From assembly GCA_905479495.1 (NCBI GenBank), contig CAJQMR010000011.1, positions 62,001 to 126,000 on the forward strand: DNA of 64,000 bases, given 5' to 3'. Origin of the DNA: an uncultured Anaerolineae bacterium (GTDB taxonomy: Bacteria > Chloroflexota > Anaerolineae > Promineifilales > Promineifilaceae). Below, piece by piece: positions 16,301 to 24,153 of the stretch. Each line of letters opens with the position of its first letter. Within the stretch, counting starts at the first letter, position 1. The translations under genes were made by a program, and so were the position numbers. The notes below the pieces were generated by a model, which was given only the letters and a program-made list of their open reading frames with translations, was not told the origin of the DNA and made no database searches.

Positions 16301-18388
16301 TCCAATGGCGTCTGCCAGTGCTGGCGGTAAGCCAAGGCGGGGCAGTTGGCTGCTGCTAAACAAAGCTTCGCCACTCTGAAGCTGGGTGAGCAGCAGGTCG
16401 GACGTAGGGGCGTAAAGCGGTAAGCGCAGCCGCTTGAGTGCGTTTTGTAGCGGCGCGGTGCCGGTGTGGGAAACGGCCGTTTCCGTCAAGGCTGTTTCGG
16501 GGGGATGTTGCAGCCAAATTTGTCGTTCCAGCTCGGCATTTTGCTGTGTGAGCTGGCCGACGGCAAAATTGGGCTGCAAACATTGTTCATTTTCATTGAG
16601 CATAAACAAAACAGCCCGGTTCAGGTCCAATCCATAAGGTGATGTGATGCCATTTAAAGCCAGCTGTAAAATACGCGTTTCTGGCCATTCCCGATGATTC
16701 AACATCTCCGTAAGCATCCCGTTGAGCCGGTTGAGTTTTGTCACGCGCACCTCAGCTTCACTGAGTAGATTGGCGTACGCTTCTCGATCTTCAATGATTT
16801 GGGCCGCTTGCTGCAAGAAACTCACGAGCTGCATTACTTCATCTTTTCGTTGGTAAGGAGAGTGGCGAGAAATGAGCCTGCCTAACGAGACAAGCCCTAC
16901 CGGGGTGCACGGTTTCAGCTCAGTGCGCAGTGGGATGAGCAAGCGAAGCTCTTTTTGCACTGGCACGATGGTGTAGTCGGCACCGTTGAGTGCCTGCATT
17001 TCAGCTCCATGAGGATTATTTAGCTCCACTGGGCTGTCCGTATAATCGGGTTGCGGGTAGAAAAGCGTCAGCTTATTTTCTTGCCAGGCGTAAAGATGGA
17101 GATCGCTTTCGGGGAAGGCGGCGCTTAGGCCTTGCGCCAGGCTGTCAAAAGCGATGTAACCGTTTTTGCTGGCGTGCATGGCGTTGAGAACGGCCGTAAA
17201 CAATGCTGGCCGAATATTTGTTTGCCCATCGTTTAACGCTTGCCCCAAATAGATAAACGCGTTTTGCCAACGGCCGTTTACCGCATAAAAGCCACCCACG
17301 CGTGCTGGATCTAAATGTTTGTGCAGCAGTTGTGCCCAAATATCGTTCTTAATAAAATACCGCTCCCCATCTCGCTCAAAAATACCGCATAAATCCAGTA
17401 AGTTTGGGAAGTCTGTTAGCTGCATGGGCAGCTGGCCAATCGGAATCGCTCCATGTTCTAGCATGAGCAGGGTGCTGTGCAGTAAATTGGTATCTCCCTC
17501 AACCTGGCGCAAAATCGCTTCTATTTTGGTAGTCGGCTCATTGTTTAGAAACGTGTCAATCGCCTCGGCCATTCGGGGAGATGTTAACTTTTCTTGGCCT
17601 CGTCGTTTCATATGCTTCAGGCAAATGCCTAAAATTTGCTCAACGAGGAATAAATCGCCACCAGCCTGTTTGAACAACGTCTCTAGACCCTGCGGATCTG
17701 GCTCGATCTCTGCCCGTTGGCAGGCTGCCAAACCAAAAGCAAATCGTTCTTCTGGGTCTAAATCTTGAATCCAAACCAGATCGGAAACTTTCAGAAAACG
17801 CGTTGGCGCGACGCTGCCATTTTGGTGTAAATGGAGTGCGCCACCAATAACCGCCTGAAATTGTGGCCCACTGTGTGCGGAAACGGCCGTATACAAATCG
17901 GCCAGGGTGTTTAACAAGGAAAGGACAACGTTGGGCGGTGCCGCGTTCAAATTATCAATGAACAAAACCAGCGGTTGGTCCAGCCGCTGAATCATCGTCT
18001 CCATCGCCTCGCGAAACTCGCGGGCTGTTTGCATCAGCTCTGGGTGAACGGCCGTATCCATAGGAAACAACTCTTGCTGTAAACGGCCGTATAGTCCAGC
18101 GTACAAATCTGCTTCGCTTAAGAGCAGCAAATCTGTAGAAAGCTTCATGATAAAGCTTTGTTCTCGCAAATGGGGCAGATCCTTCATGCTCAAATAATGA
18201 ACATAGTGAGTGCCATGCTCCTGAAGAATCTGAGCGGCTGCCAACATCAGAGCGCTTTTAGAACGAAAGCGTGGTCCAAGCACGCGGACACAATGCCCGG
18301 CACGGACAGCCTGAAAAATGGCCTGCAAGCAATCCTCTTTATAAATGGGTGATGGAATCGTTTGAAGATTTGGGTAGGTTCTGTTCAT
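13346..18388 (-). CDS. Giant sensor histidine kinase: AAA-like domain, about five GAF domains, HisKA, HATPase
   Basis: This protein has 1680 residues. The N-terminus (about 1-380) resembles an AAA-like module with a degenerate P-loop (GPRFRSKS, residues 38-45; the Lys-Ser is kept) and a Walker B LVLFIDNLNA near 143. Roughly five GAF repeats follow, each ending in an F-V-x-x-V-A-L-x-L-E-N-A-type helix. The phosphoacceptor His is in GLVHDINNAV near residue 1456. The HATPase domain has the N box KNLFVNAFTAI, then DNGSGM and GVGLYHC. No membrane segment is visible, so it is a cytoplasmic sensor. The ATG at 18388 (MNRTYPNLQT) with GGGGAG upstream is preferred over a start 30 residues earlier. Its stop overlaps the start of the receiver-kinase-SIR2 gene, its probable partner. 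The N-terminal NTPase makes it more than an ordinary kinase. Confidence 0.82.
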   Translation of the reverse strand: MNRTYPNLQTIPSPIYKEDCLQAIFQAVRAGHCVRVLGPRFRSKSALMLAAAQILQEHGTHYVHYLSMKDLPHLREQSFIMKLSTDLLLLSEADLYAGLYGRLQQELFPMDTAVHPELMQTAREFREAMETMIQRLDQPLVLFIDNLNAAPPNVVLSLLNTLADLYTAVSAHSGPQFQAVIGGALHLHQNGSVAPTRFLKVSDLVWIQDLDPEERFAFGLAACQRAEIEPDPQGLETLFKQAGGDLFLVEQILGICLKHMKRRGQEKLTSPRMAEAIDTFLNNEPTTKIEAILRQVEGDTNLLHSTLLMLEHGAIPIGQLPMQLTDFPNLLDLCGIFERDGERYFIKNDIWAQLLHKHLDPARVGGFYAVNGRWQNAFIYLGQALNDGQTNIRPALFTAVLNAMHASKNGYIAFDSLAQGLSAAFPESDLHLYAWQENKLTLFYPQPDYTDSPVELNNPHGAEMQALNGADYTIVPVQKELRLLIPLRTELKPCTPVGLVSLGRLISRHSPYQRKDEVMQLVSFLQQAAQIIEDREAYANLLSEAEVRVTKLNRLNGMLTEMLNHREWPETRILQLALNGITSPYGLDLNRAVLFMLNENEQCLQPNFAVGQLTQQNAELERQIWLQHPPETALTETAVSHTGTAPLQNALKRLRLPLYAPTSDLLLTQLQSGEALFSSSQLPRLGLPPALADAIGTPTEFALIPLTTGEHTYGIFYVDNKFSPLGISQEQFELLQTFVNQVALVLENARALVVERQRTKSWRKLLEVEETLNNKVTHSVTELLTTVVGSAKDLFQADSAVFYPLQRATDNDLFQYEPAEVTAVGTRTPVAPSAKPRPAQGLAHFILQEGTIAVPDVQTAVPARLRLCLDTSTFLSREGIRAFIGIRLGPAAAPVGLLYLNWMHPHQLTSEQKTVLEVFANFVAIALPGARSYQQVQQNLNLRNMEQKSLDQVFSSMYFRTDGAIKNAILLALLRVQEYTKAPRVFLIRDEPKGAWGVYQLLSTGKLHTRHIDHLPSGLIEKAYTQAHSQLEINAGRPETGEFRFRFYPESRCGLAIPVKVTDNALAILYLESPERQGLTKEHRHFLEKLAGRLALKLEQADRDRALRELRDLSQRLADEADLKRLLAAIITQALNALQAVDGIAVYHQDPETERYIVTAISSSLATAVATTLESNPPLVQAAWQLPRRKFVENLSPKPQLRSVFPYPNQYRATAIFPLEVGDNHVGCMFFGYKFQNKFGEADRGTLALFAQLAALAILRARLHTEAKQRQQRLETVSRITPIISASVEIKLIFRNLMQEVLSAFPKANNACIVEHLPDRDEVAVTANTQQFYRIDVPLMADETFRTQLSKRRGVAGRVLETKELSNVPDVSQDLDYIPAVPSTKSEIAVPIIIDDAVSYILVVESDQLAAFTVDDEEMLGTLAKHVALAVKNANQFRRAQALELTKQTAMMATGLVHDINNAVAAFPDLIDEIAYKHENHRDISAPLANLQKSARVTDKISGRLKDFVFTGAYKPELIDISTLIQNAIDLSLPQKPQHVAIIKEIAPQLPKVQADSLWIEMLLKNLFVNAFTAIPNTRDGFVTITAEADESHIHLQVQDNGSGMDKELQQNVFKFGTSTKSDAIHKMHGVGLYHCYLIAQVHNGLLQLESEPGEGSIFTLSLPLQTSTEPTTQEGLVDA

Positions 18389-18723
18389 AACTTCTACACT
18401 CCCCGACAGAGCTACCGGGAATGCGCCACTGTAAATAACAACTATGATGTCTGTAAACTGCCTGGTATTGGGCAGCACATTTACGCAAATGGATCAAGGA
18501 CAAAATGCACAGCGGATGAAGGTTTGTTCTCCAGCCAGGATCGTAACCAACTTGCCGTACGTTTATTCTAGGTGCAAGCCAGAGTCATCACCTGACAAAA
18601 ACATGATAGAAAAATGGTTGGCAGCCAACAGAAGTGACATCCTAGAGGTGCGACGCACTTGTAAAGACCTTGCTGCTGTGCCAGCAAACCGGGAAAAGTG
18701 CGTCGCACCTGAGCGCCCGATCT
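18389..18723. other. Intergenic region between kinase and NACHT genes
   Basis: This 335-base gap has no convincing gene. It holds the inverted repeat at 18646-18710 and probably the promoter and leader of the giant kinase gene on the minus strand. I could not pick a promoter with confidence. Confidence 0.5.
18646..18710. repeat. 65-bp element with 15-bp inverted ends
   Basis: AGGTGCGACGCACTT (18646-18660) and AAGTGCGTCGCACCT (18696-18710) are perfect inverted copies. Each arm contains the small palindrome GTGCGACGCAC or a close form of it. The loop carries a further small stem (TGCTG...CAGCA). It separates the NACHT gene from the kinase gene. Confidence 0.75.
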
Positions 18724-21519
18724 TTAAAAAATTGTGGATTCGCGAATGATGCGGATTCCTTCCAATGGGATGCTGTTGTTATTATTGCGGCTTTCTAGGA
18801 TCACCACATCTACGTATAGATCAATTAACATTTGGAAGAGCTGAAACCGCTCCCGACTGGAACTAGAAGCTTCTCCTTTTGCGGCGTTTGAATGGCGTTG
18901 CAGCAGCTGCAAGCTGCGCTTAAGCGTGTTGACACGCAGATGGATGCGGGCATCAGCACGACTGTAGCTCAATTCATCCAGCAATTTTTGGGCACTGTTT
19001 AGAGCCCGGTTGATATGGCGCACCAGTTCGCGAAAGGACAAAAATTCGGCTTGTAAACTCTGCTGTGTGGTCGTTAATTGGTTATGTGCCCGCTGCAAGT
19101 CTTGCATTAATTGGTGCATCAGTCGCGTGACTTCTGGCGGAAATGATAGATCATCCAGTGAAGCAAGCAGACGGTTGCCCATGACGATGATTTCTTCCAA
19201 AATGGGACCACGGATGGCCGCCAGGTTGGGATTATCAACGGAAGCCTTGGCATGGATGAGCGCTTCTTCCAGATCGGTGGCTACGCCTTCAGCATTGCGA
19301 TCTTGAAGAAGGCTAAAGTAACGGCCGATTTCCTCCCCGCCATTTGCGGCAAACGGCAGCCGTCGTTCCAAATCCAGTAGGGAATAAGCCCGCTGTTTGG
19401 CTCGGGCTAAGATGCTTTCCCGCAAAGAATTGGCCATCGGATCATCCTCAGCCAATTCCTGGAAAACGATCAGGTCATTCAGGAATTTCTGTTCAAGCTG
19501 CCGCTGCAAAGATTGCACGAGGGCCACATCGTGGGTCAGATCGGGTGAGGGCTCTAAAGCTGGTTGGCCTTTGTTCAGATACCAGTACCCCACGGGGTTT
19601 GCGTCTTCTTCGAGGGCAGGCTCGTTGAGTGGTGGGCGTGATTTTTCCTGGGCGGTTGGCAAACGAAAATGCCACGGACCGGGGTTGCGTTCAGAGAGCC
19701 AATCGCAGAACGCCTGGGCGTCAGACGGCCGTACCCCGGCTACCGGTTCCTGCCCCATTCCCCTGGTAAACTGCTTGTCGGTCCAATGGTCCGGCTGACG
19801 ATAGCTGCCTTTAGCGCGCATATCATCGAGGAAGAGCTGGTATTCGGCCTGGGTCACCAGGGTGCGGTCAGCGTAGGTTGTCTCATCGAGCCGCACCAGA
19901 CGGCGCAGGCGCAAATGCAGCATTACTTCTGCCCCGATGCGGCGCACCTCTGGATTTTCATCCTCAATGCTGCGCATCAATTCTTTCGGAATTTTGCGGA
20001 AATCATCTTCCACTTCAAAAGCTTCATCCAGGCATTCCACAGCCAGGGTGAGCGCAGGAATAGAGGTGGGTTCGCGCATGACGCAGGCCCGAATGATGTT
20101 GGTAGCGTTGGCCTGGGCAGCGTAGAGGCGAATGGTTTCGTGCCACCAGGCATCTTCTACCTGTGCCAGCAGCACCTTTTCCAGTCGCTGTTCTTTGATG
20201 TAAACGGCCGTTAAATATTCCTGGAATGTGAGATGGGCAAAGCTGTACACACCTGGTGTGTGTTCCACCAATAATCCACTGGAATTGGCAATCATGACCA
20301 GAAACTGTTCGCTAACAGCTTGCGGCTGAATTTTTTTAAGCGGCTGATCAATAATGTCGGCGGCATCTACCTGGGAAATGTTGCGCAGGTTGCGGCGCAT
20401 CATTTCATACGCCAGAATTTGCAGCACCCGTCTCTTTTGGGCGGCTGTGAGTTCGGAGGTGATGCCCTTGGCTTGTTGGCGCTTGCCCAAAAACACGTCG
20501 CAAATTTCGTGGTACAACGCGACGCGCTCGTCAGGCAGGCTGTTGCGGTAATGGTGAATGGTGGCAATCATGGTAAGCAGCAGCGGATTAACACCCATTT
20601 CTAGCAGCGCAGGCGCTTGATGCAGGCGTTGCAATAAATCAGCGGCGTGTTGCGCCGCATCGCGCCGTACGCCATCGTCGTTTCGGCCCTGCGATTGTCG
20701 TTCAGTGGCCAGATACCAGTTTTGGATAAATTGGCGCACTTGTTCAATGGTGAACGGTTTGACTTCCAGCAGCAAGGTTTCTGGCAGGGGATTGCTTTCA
20801 TAGCCAAACGGCCGTGATGTTATGATAAATTGGTTGGTGGGATGCTGCTTCATCTGGCGCTGCACCCAGGCAGCCACCATCTGGCGCAGCTCTAAACTGG
20901 CTACTTCGTCCAACCCGTCTAGCATGATGAGGCAACGGCCGTTTGCCAAATCCGTAGCAATCCAATCTAGCGTAGCCTCCACCTTGCGGCTGGCCAATAT
21001 TTTTCGTACCGCCTGGCGCAGGCTGAAATGCGGGTCTCTCTGAATATGGCCAGCAATATCGCGTAGATACAAAAAGATGGGGGTCTTGTCCAGCCAGGGG
21101 GCATCTTGGGTGGGGGTAGCCAGCGACAGCGTAAGGTGTTTGAGCAAGGTTGTTTTGCCCGTGCCGGGCGCGCCCAACACCACCAAATTTTGCAGGCGAT
21201 TGGCTGGTTGGGGCAGCAGAAAGCGCCAAATGGAGAGACGTTCTTCACGGGCGTTTTTTTGCAGGCTGGGGATGGGATTGGCCGAGGCTTTATCCAGGGT
21301 GGGGCTCAAGCCAACATCGACAAAAACATGCTCCAGATCGAGCGTGGATTCACCCGGTATGGCGATGCCCTTCACATCAAAATGGCGATGCTGAAAGATA
21401 AGATCTTCTAAATAGGTAAGGCGATCAGGATTATCTGGTTTTTCTGCCGGTCCCCAAAAAAAATTGCGAATTGCTTGAAATGGAGACCAGGTACTGGATG
21501 GTCGTTTGTTCTGGGCCAT
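18724..21519 (-). CDS. NACHT-family NTPase with FGE-sulfatase-like segment and helical C-terminus
   Basis: This 931-residue STAND NTPase has Walker A GAPGTGKTTLL (residues 116-126) and Walker B CLIMLDGLDEV (195-205), followed by the ITSRP sensor. NACHT-associated helices end in SFAHLTFQEYLTAVY. Residues about 563-630 resemble part of a formylglycine-generating-enzyme-like domain: VTQAEYQLFLDD, YRQPDHW, PVAGVRPSDAQAFCDWL and RLPTAQE. The usual C-terminal half of that fold is missing. The last 280 residues are helical, possibly coiled coil. NACHT proteins with such C-termini act as ligand-triggered switches in immunity-like and signalling systems. It is the first gene of the minus-strand cluster ending at 9475; a 335-base gap separates it from the kinase gene, so linkage is by direction and theme, not overlap. 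Confidence 0.82.
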   Translation of the reverse strand: MAQNKRPSSTWSPFQAIRNFFWGPAEKPDNPDRLTYLEDLIFQHRHFDVKGIAIPGESTLDLEHVFVDVGLSPTLDKASANPIPSLQKNAREERLSIWRFLLPQPANRLQNLVVLGAPGTGKTTLLKHLTLSLATPTQDAPWLDKTPIFLYLRDIAGHIQRDPHFSLRQAVRKILASRKVEATLDWIATDLANGRCLIMLDGLDEVASLELRQMVAAWVQRQMKQHPTNQFIITSRPFGYESNPLPETLLLEVKPFTIEQVRQFIQNWYLATERQSQGRNDDGVRRDAAQHAADLLQRLHQAPALLEMGVNPLLLTMIATIHHYRNSLPDERVALYHEICDVFLGKRQQAKGITSELTAAQKRRVLQILAYEMMRRNLRNISQVDAADIIDQPLKKIQPQAVSEQFLVMIANSSGLLVEHTPGVYSFAHLTFQEYLTAVYIKEQRLEKVLLAQVEDAWWHETIRLYAAQANATNIIRACVMREPTSIPALTLAVECLDEAFEVEDDFRKIPKELMRSIEDENPEVRRIGAEVMLHLRLRRLVRLDETTYADRTLVTQAEYQLFLDDMRAKGSYRQPDHWTDKQFTRGMGQEPVAGVRPSDAQAFCDWLSERNPGPWHFRLPTAQEKSRPPLNEPALEEDANPVGYWYLNKGQPALEPSPDLTHDVALVQSLQRQLEQKFLNDLIVFQELAEDDPMANSLRESILARAKQRAYSLLDLERRLPFAANGGEEIGRYFSLLQDRNAEGVATDLEEALIHAKASVDNPNLAAIRGPILEEIIVMGNRLLASLDDLSFPPEVTRLMHQLMQDLQRAHNQLTTTQQSLQAEFLSFRELVRHINRALNSAQKLLDELSYSRADARIHLRVNTLKRSLQLLQRHSNAAKGEASSSSRERFQLFQMLIDLYVDVVILESRNNNNSIPLEGIRIIRESTIF

Positions 21520-21704
21520 GATGATACTGCTATCTTTGGCGTCTGCGCAACTGGTATGGGCACAGACAGATATGATGTCTAGGGAACAATACCCCGTTTA
21601 GGCAAAGGCACGAACGGGGCAATGGGACCCGTTTAATGATTTAGAACAACAGTTGGAACAACTGGAAACTATTATGACATTAAATGGATAAATCGCAAAC
21701 GGTG

Positions 21705-23186
21705 TTAAGAGAACAATATTTTGTCGATTTCACTGTCTATTGTTGGGGAAAGTGATTCAACCCGATGTTCATCCATGAGGGCAATGACCTGATCGCGTAG
21801 ACGGCCGTTTATATCTTTTGCTCCATCTTCCTGCCATGATTCCAGGCGCTGCCGGTCAAAAAATTGCGGCTGCCAATATTCACGCCAATGGGCCATCGTG
21901 TGATCGTGGCTCAAGAACTCACCGCCCGGCCCCACCGCATGAATGACATCCAGGGCCAACGCTTCATCGTCCAGGCGTACGCCTGCCACAAAGCGGCGTG
22001 TCATGGTGATCAGTTCGTTGGTTAAGAGAATCATTTCTGGCGACGTGGCCAGTCCCGCTTCCAGGTAGCCCACATCGTGGTTCAGGTTTGTTTTGGCCAG
22101 CAGGGCAGTCATTACCGAGAACTGGGCATCGGCGGCTGCCTGGCCATCAACCACTTTGCTGTCGGTGTGGCCAGTGTAGCCCCAGACGGGCAGGTGGTAA
22201 AAACGAGCCATCTCGGCAGCCATCACCCGCGCCAGCTGGAATTCTGGCGCGCCGTAGACGCTGATCATCGTTTTCATGTCCAGATGATGTACGCCATGTC
22301 CATAAAGGAAAGGGGCACCGGCATTTTTTAGCTGATGCATCACCAGGCTGCTCAACAGTTCGGCATTGCCCAGGGCCACGGCCCCAGCCAGGGTGATAGG
22401 CGCGGTACCGCCAATCATCGGTGCGGGGGAGTGGGTGATGGGAATGCGATGTTGGGCACAAAAGAGCAATTTTTCGGTGGCGGCGGGGGAGTGTTGCAGG
22501 GGCGTAGTGGGTTCTGAATAAAGCAAAATGTTGGGGAATTGGGCCAGGCGGTCCATGCCGCCAGCCACAGCCGCAGCCATTGCTGTGATTGCTTCCATAT
22601 CGGCCAATGAGTCACAAACAACCACAATGGGTTTACTGCTGTTGCGCAGCAAGGTGGCGTATTGATGCCAGAAGTAACGGCCGTCTGGCACATCACGCGG
22701 CACGCCCATCGACATGACAAAGTTGATTTCTGGCAGGGCGTCACACAGACGGGCACAGTCAGCAATGTCGGCCAGCTTGAAGTTGCGCCGTTGGCCGCTG
22801 CGCGGGTCCAGGTAGCGGAAGGTGTCGGAGCCGGGGCCAAAATAGCAGGAACGGCCGTCTAGCCGAATCGCCACTTCCTCTGAACCGCGAACATGCAGAT
22901 TAAAGGCATTGGGGGCAGCGGCCAAGGCCCATTCCACCAGAGAAGGTGACAACTTCACCAAATCATCCTGGATAAAAGCACCGGCTTTTTGCAGCAGCGC
23001 TTTGGCCTCAGGGCAGAACACCTGGACGCCGGTATGGTGCAAGATGTTTAGCGAGGCACGATGAATGCGGTGGCAATCTTCTTGACTAAACAGACTCAGG
23101 CGAGGCTGGATACGGGGCAAATCGGACAAGGAGCTTTCAAGGGCAGCCTTTGGAGCTTGTCGGCGGGACCGACGACGGGATTTCAT
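21705..23186 (-). CDS. MttB-family (trimethylamine methyltransferase-like) protein
   Basis: This 493-residue protein belongs to the MttB superfamily (PF06253), corrinoid-dependent methyltransferases acting on quaternary or tertiary amines. Recognisable stretches are [16 protein letters not shown] near the N-terminus, [13 protein letters not shown], and C-terminal [16 protein letters not shown]. The frame is open throughout without an internal amber codon, so it is a non-pyrrolysine homologue. The relatives with known activity demethylate compounds such as glycine betaine or proline betaine. No corrinoid protein gene is seen nearby, so the methyl acceptor is unknown. The Lys/Arg-rich N-terminus is not a signal peptide. 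Its ATG overlaps the TGA of the ROK kinase gene (ATGA at 23183-23186), showing tight coupling. Catalytic activity is not proven. Confidence 0.82.
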   Translation of the reverse strand: MKSRRRSRRQAPKAALESSLSDLPRIQPRLSLFSQEDCHRIHRASLNILHHTGVQVFCPEAKALLQKAGAFIQDDLVKLSPSLVEWALAAAPNAFNLHVRGSEEVAIRLDGRSCYFGPGSDTFRYLDPRSGQRRNFKLADIADCARLCDALPEINFVMSMGVPRDVPDGRYFWHQYATLLRNSSKPIVVVCDSLADMEAITAMAAAVAGGMDRLAQFPNILLYSEPTTPLQHSPAATEKLLFCAQHRIPITHSPAPMIGGTAPITLAGAVALGNAELLSSLVMHQLKNAGAPFLYGHGVHHLDMKTMISVYGAPEFQLARVMAAEMARFYHLPVWGYTGHTDSKVVDGQAAADAQFSVMTALLAKTNLNHDVGYLEAGLATSPEMILLTNELITMTRRFVAGVRLDDEALALDVIHAVGPGGEFLSHDHTMAHWREYWQPQFFDRQRLESWQEDGAKDINGRLRDQVIALMDEHRVESLSPTIDSEIDKILFS

Positions 23187-24082
23187 GTGGCACCTGCTTC
23201 CATCATCCCCAGGGCAAAGGCACCCAGCACACCCGCTTTGTTGCCCAAGCCCGGTGGCACGATGTATGTGTCGATGTTATTGAGGATGGTGGGCGATTGC
23301 ACGTAGCCGTTGAGCGCTTCCAGCGTTTTTTGGCGAACCAGGGGAAACAACTGGGGCTGATCCATGACGCCGCCGCCCAAAATGATGCGCTGCGGCGACA
23401 GAGTGCAGATGAGGCTGCGCAGCGCCTGGGCAATATAATGGGCCTCCAACTGCCAAGCGGGGTGGTCAGCTGGTAAATTTTGTCCTTTGGTTTCCCAGCG
23501 GGCCTCGATGGCCGGGCCTGCAGCCATGCCTTCAAAGCAGTCGCCGTGGTAGGGGCATTTGCCTGGGTAAGGATCTTTTTCCCAGTCGTGGGGCAGGGTG
23601 ATATGGCCCATTTCGGGATGAATGAGGCCATGCAGGAGACGGCCGTTTACCATTGCCCCGCCGCCAATCCCTGTACCAATTGTTATGTAAATAAAGGTAT
23701 CCAACCCTTTGGCTGCACCCCAACGTCCTTCACCGAGGGCTGCGCCGTTCACATCTGTGTCGAAGCCGATGGGCACGTTGAAGGTGCGCTGAATTGGCCC
23801 GGCCAGATCGGCGTTGGCCCAGCCAGGTTTGGGTGTGGTGGTGATGTGGCCAAAGGCAGCGGAGCCGCGATGGGGGTCCAGCGGGCCAAACGAAGCAATA
23901 CCAATGGCGGCTAACGGGCCGCGCGCTTCAATTTGCTCCTGAAAAAAGTCGATAGCCTGCTGGATGGTTTCGGCTGGTTGGGTGGTGGGAAAGCGCACTT
24001 CGGCCTGGATGTCGTCGGGGCCAGTGCCCACGGCGCAGACAAATTTGGTGCCGCCCGCTTCAATGCCGCCATAAAGTGTCAT
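23183..24082 (-). CDS. ROK-family sugar kinase (fructokinase/glucokinase type)
   Basis: This 299-residue ROK kinase phosphorylates a hexose with ATP. It has the N-terminal phosphate loop [10 protein letters not shown] and the catalytic region [17 protein letters not shown], followed by [12 protein letters not shown]. The zinc site, including HPEMGHI and [10 protein letters not shown], is typical of ROK proteins. The closest visible type is bacterial fructokinase (the [10 protein letters not shown] pattern), which would suit fructose released by the neighbouring amylosucrase; specificity is inferred from context. It overlaps the MttB-family gene downstream by four bases. A 67-base gap with a perfect palindrome separates it from the amylosucrase gene, which ends upstream of it on the same strand. 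Octamers lie near 23640. Confidence 0.85.
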   Translation of the reverse strand: MTLYGGIEAGGTKFVCAVGTGPDDIQAEVRFPTTQPAETIQQAIDFFQEQIEARGPLAAIGIASFGPLDPHRGSAAFGHITTTPKPGWANADLAGPIQRTFNVPIGFDTDVNGAALGEGRWGAAKGLDTFIYITIGTGIGGGAMVNGRLLHGLIHPEMGHITLPHDWEKDPYPGKCPYHGDCFEGMAAGPAIEARWETKGQNLPADHPAWQLEAHYIAQALRSLICTLSPQRIILGGGVMDQPQLFPLVRQKTLEALNGYVQSPTILNNIDTYIVPPGLGNKAGVLGAFALGMMEAGAT

Positions 24083-24104
24083 GGTTGTTTCTCCTTCTTA
24101 TTTA

Positions 24105-24153
24105 ATCCGCAGATTTCGCAGATTGGTAGGTCAAGATTGCAATCTTGACCTAC
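24105..24153. repeat. CCGCAGATT repeat followed by 28-bp perfect palindrome
   Basis: CCGCAGATTTCGCAGATT (about 24106-24123) belongs to a repeat word also found at 61939-62007. Positions 24126-24153 form a perfect 14+14 palindrome with GTAGGTCAAGATTG as its left half. The right end supplies the TAG stop (24150-24152) of the amylosucrase gene on the minus strand. Confidence 0.75.

Noticed and set aside
21625..21692. Short open stretch reading R-T-G-Q-W-D-P-F-N-D-L-E-Q, reminiscent of an Hsp20 N-terminus
   Set aside because: Only about 22 codons, with a stop immediately upstream and no start codon; could be chance.
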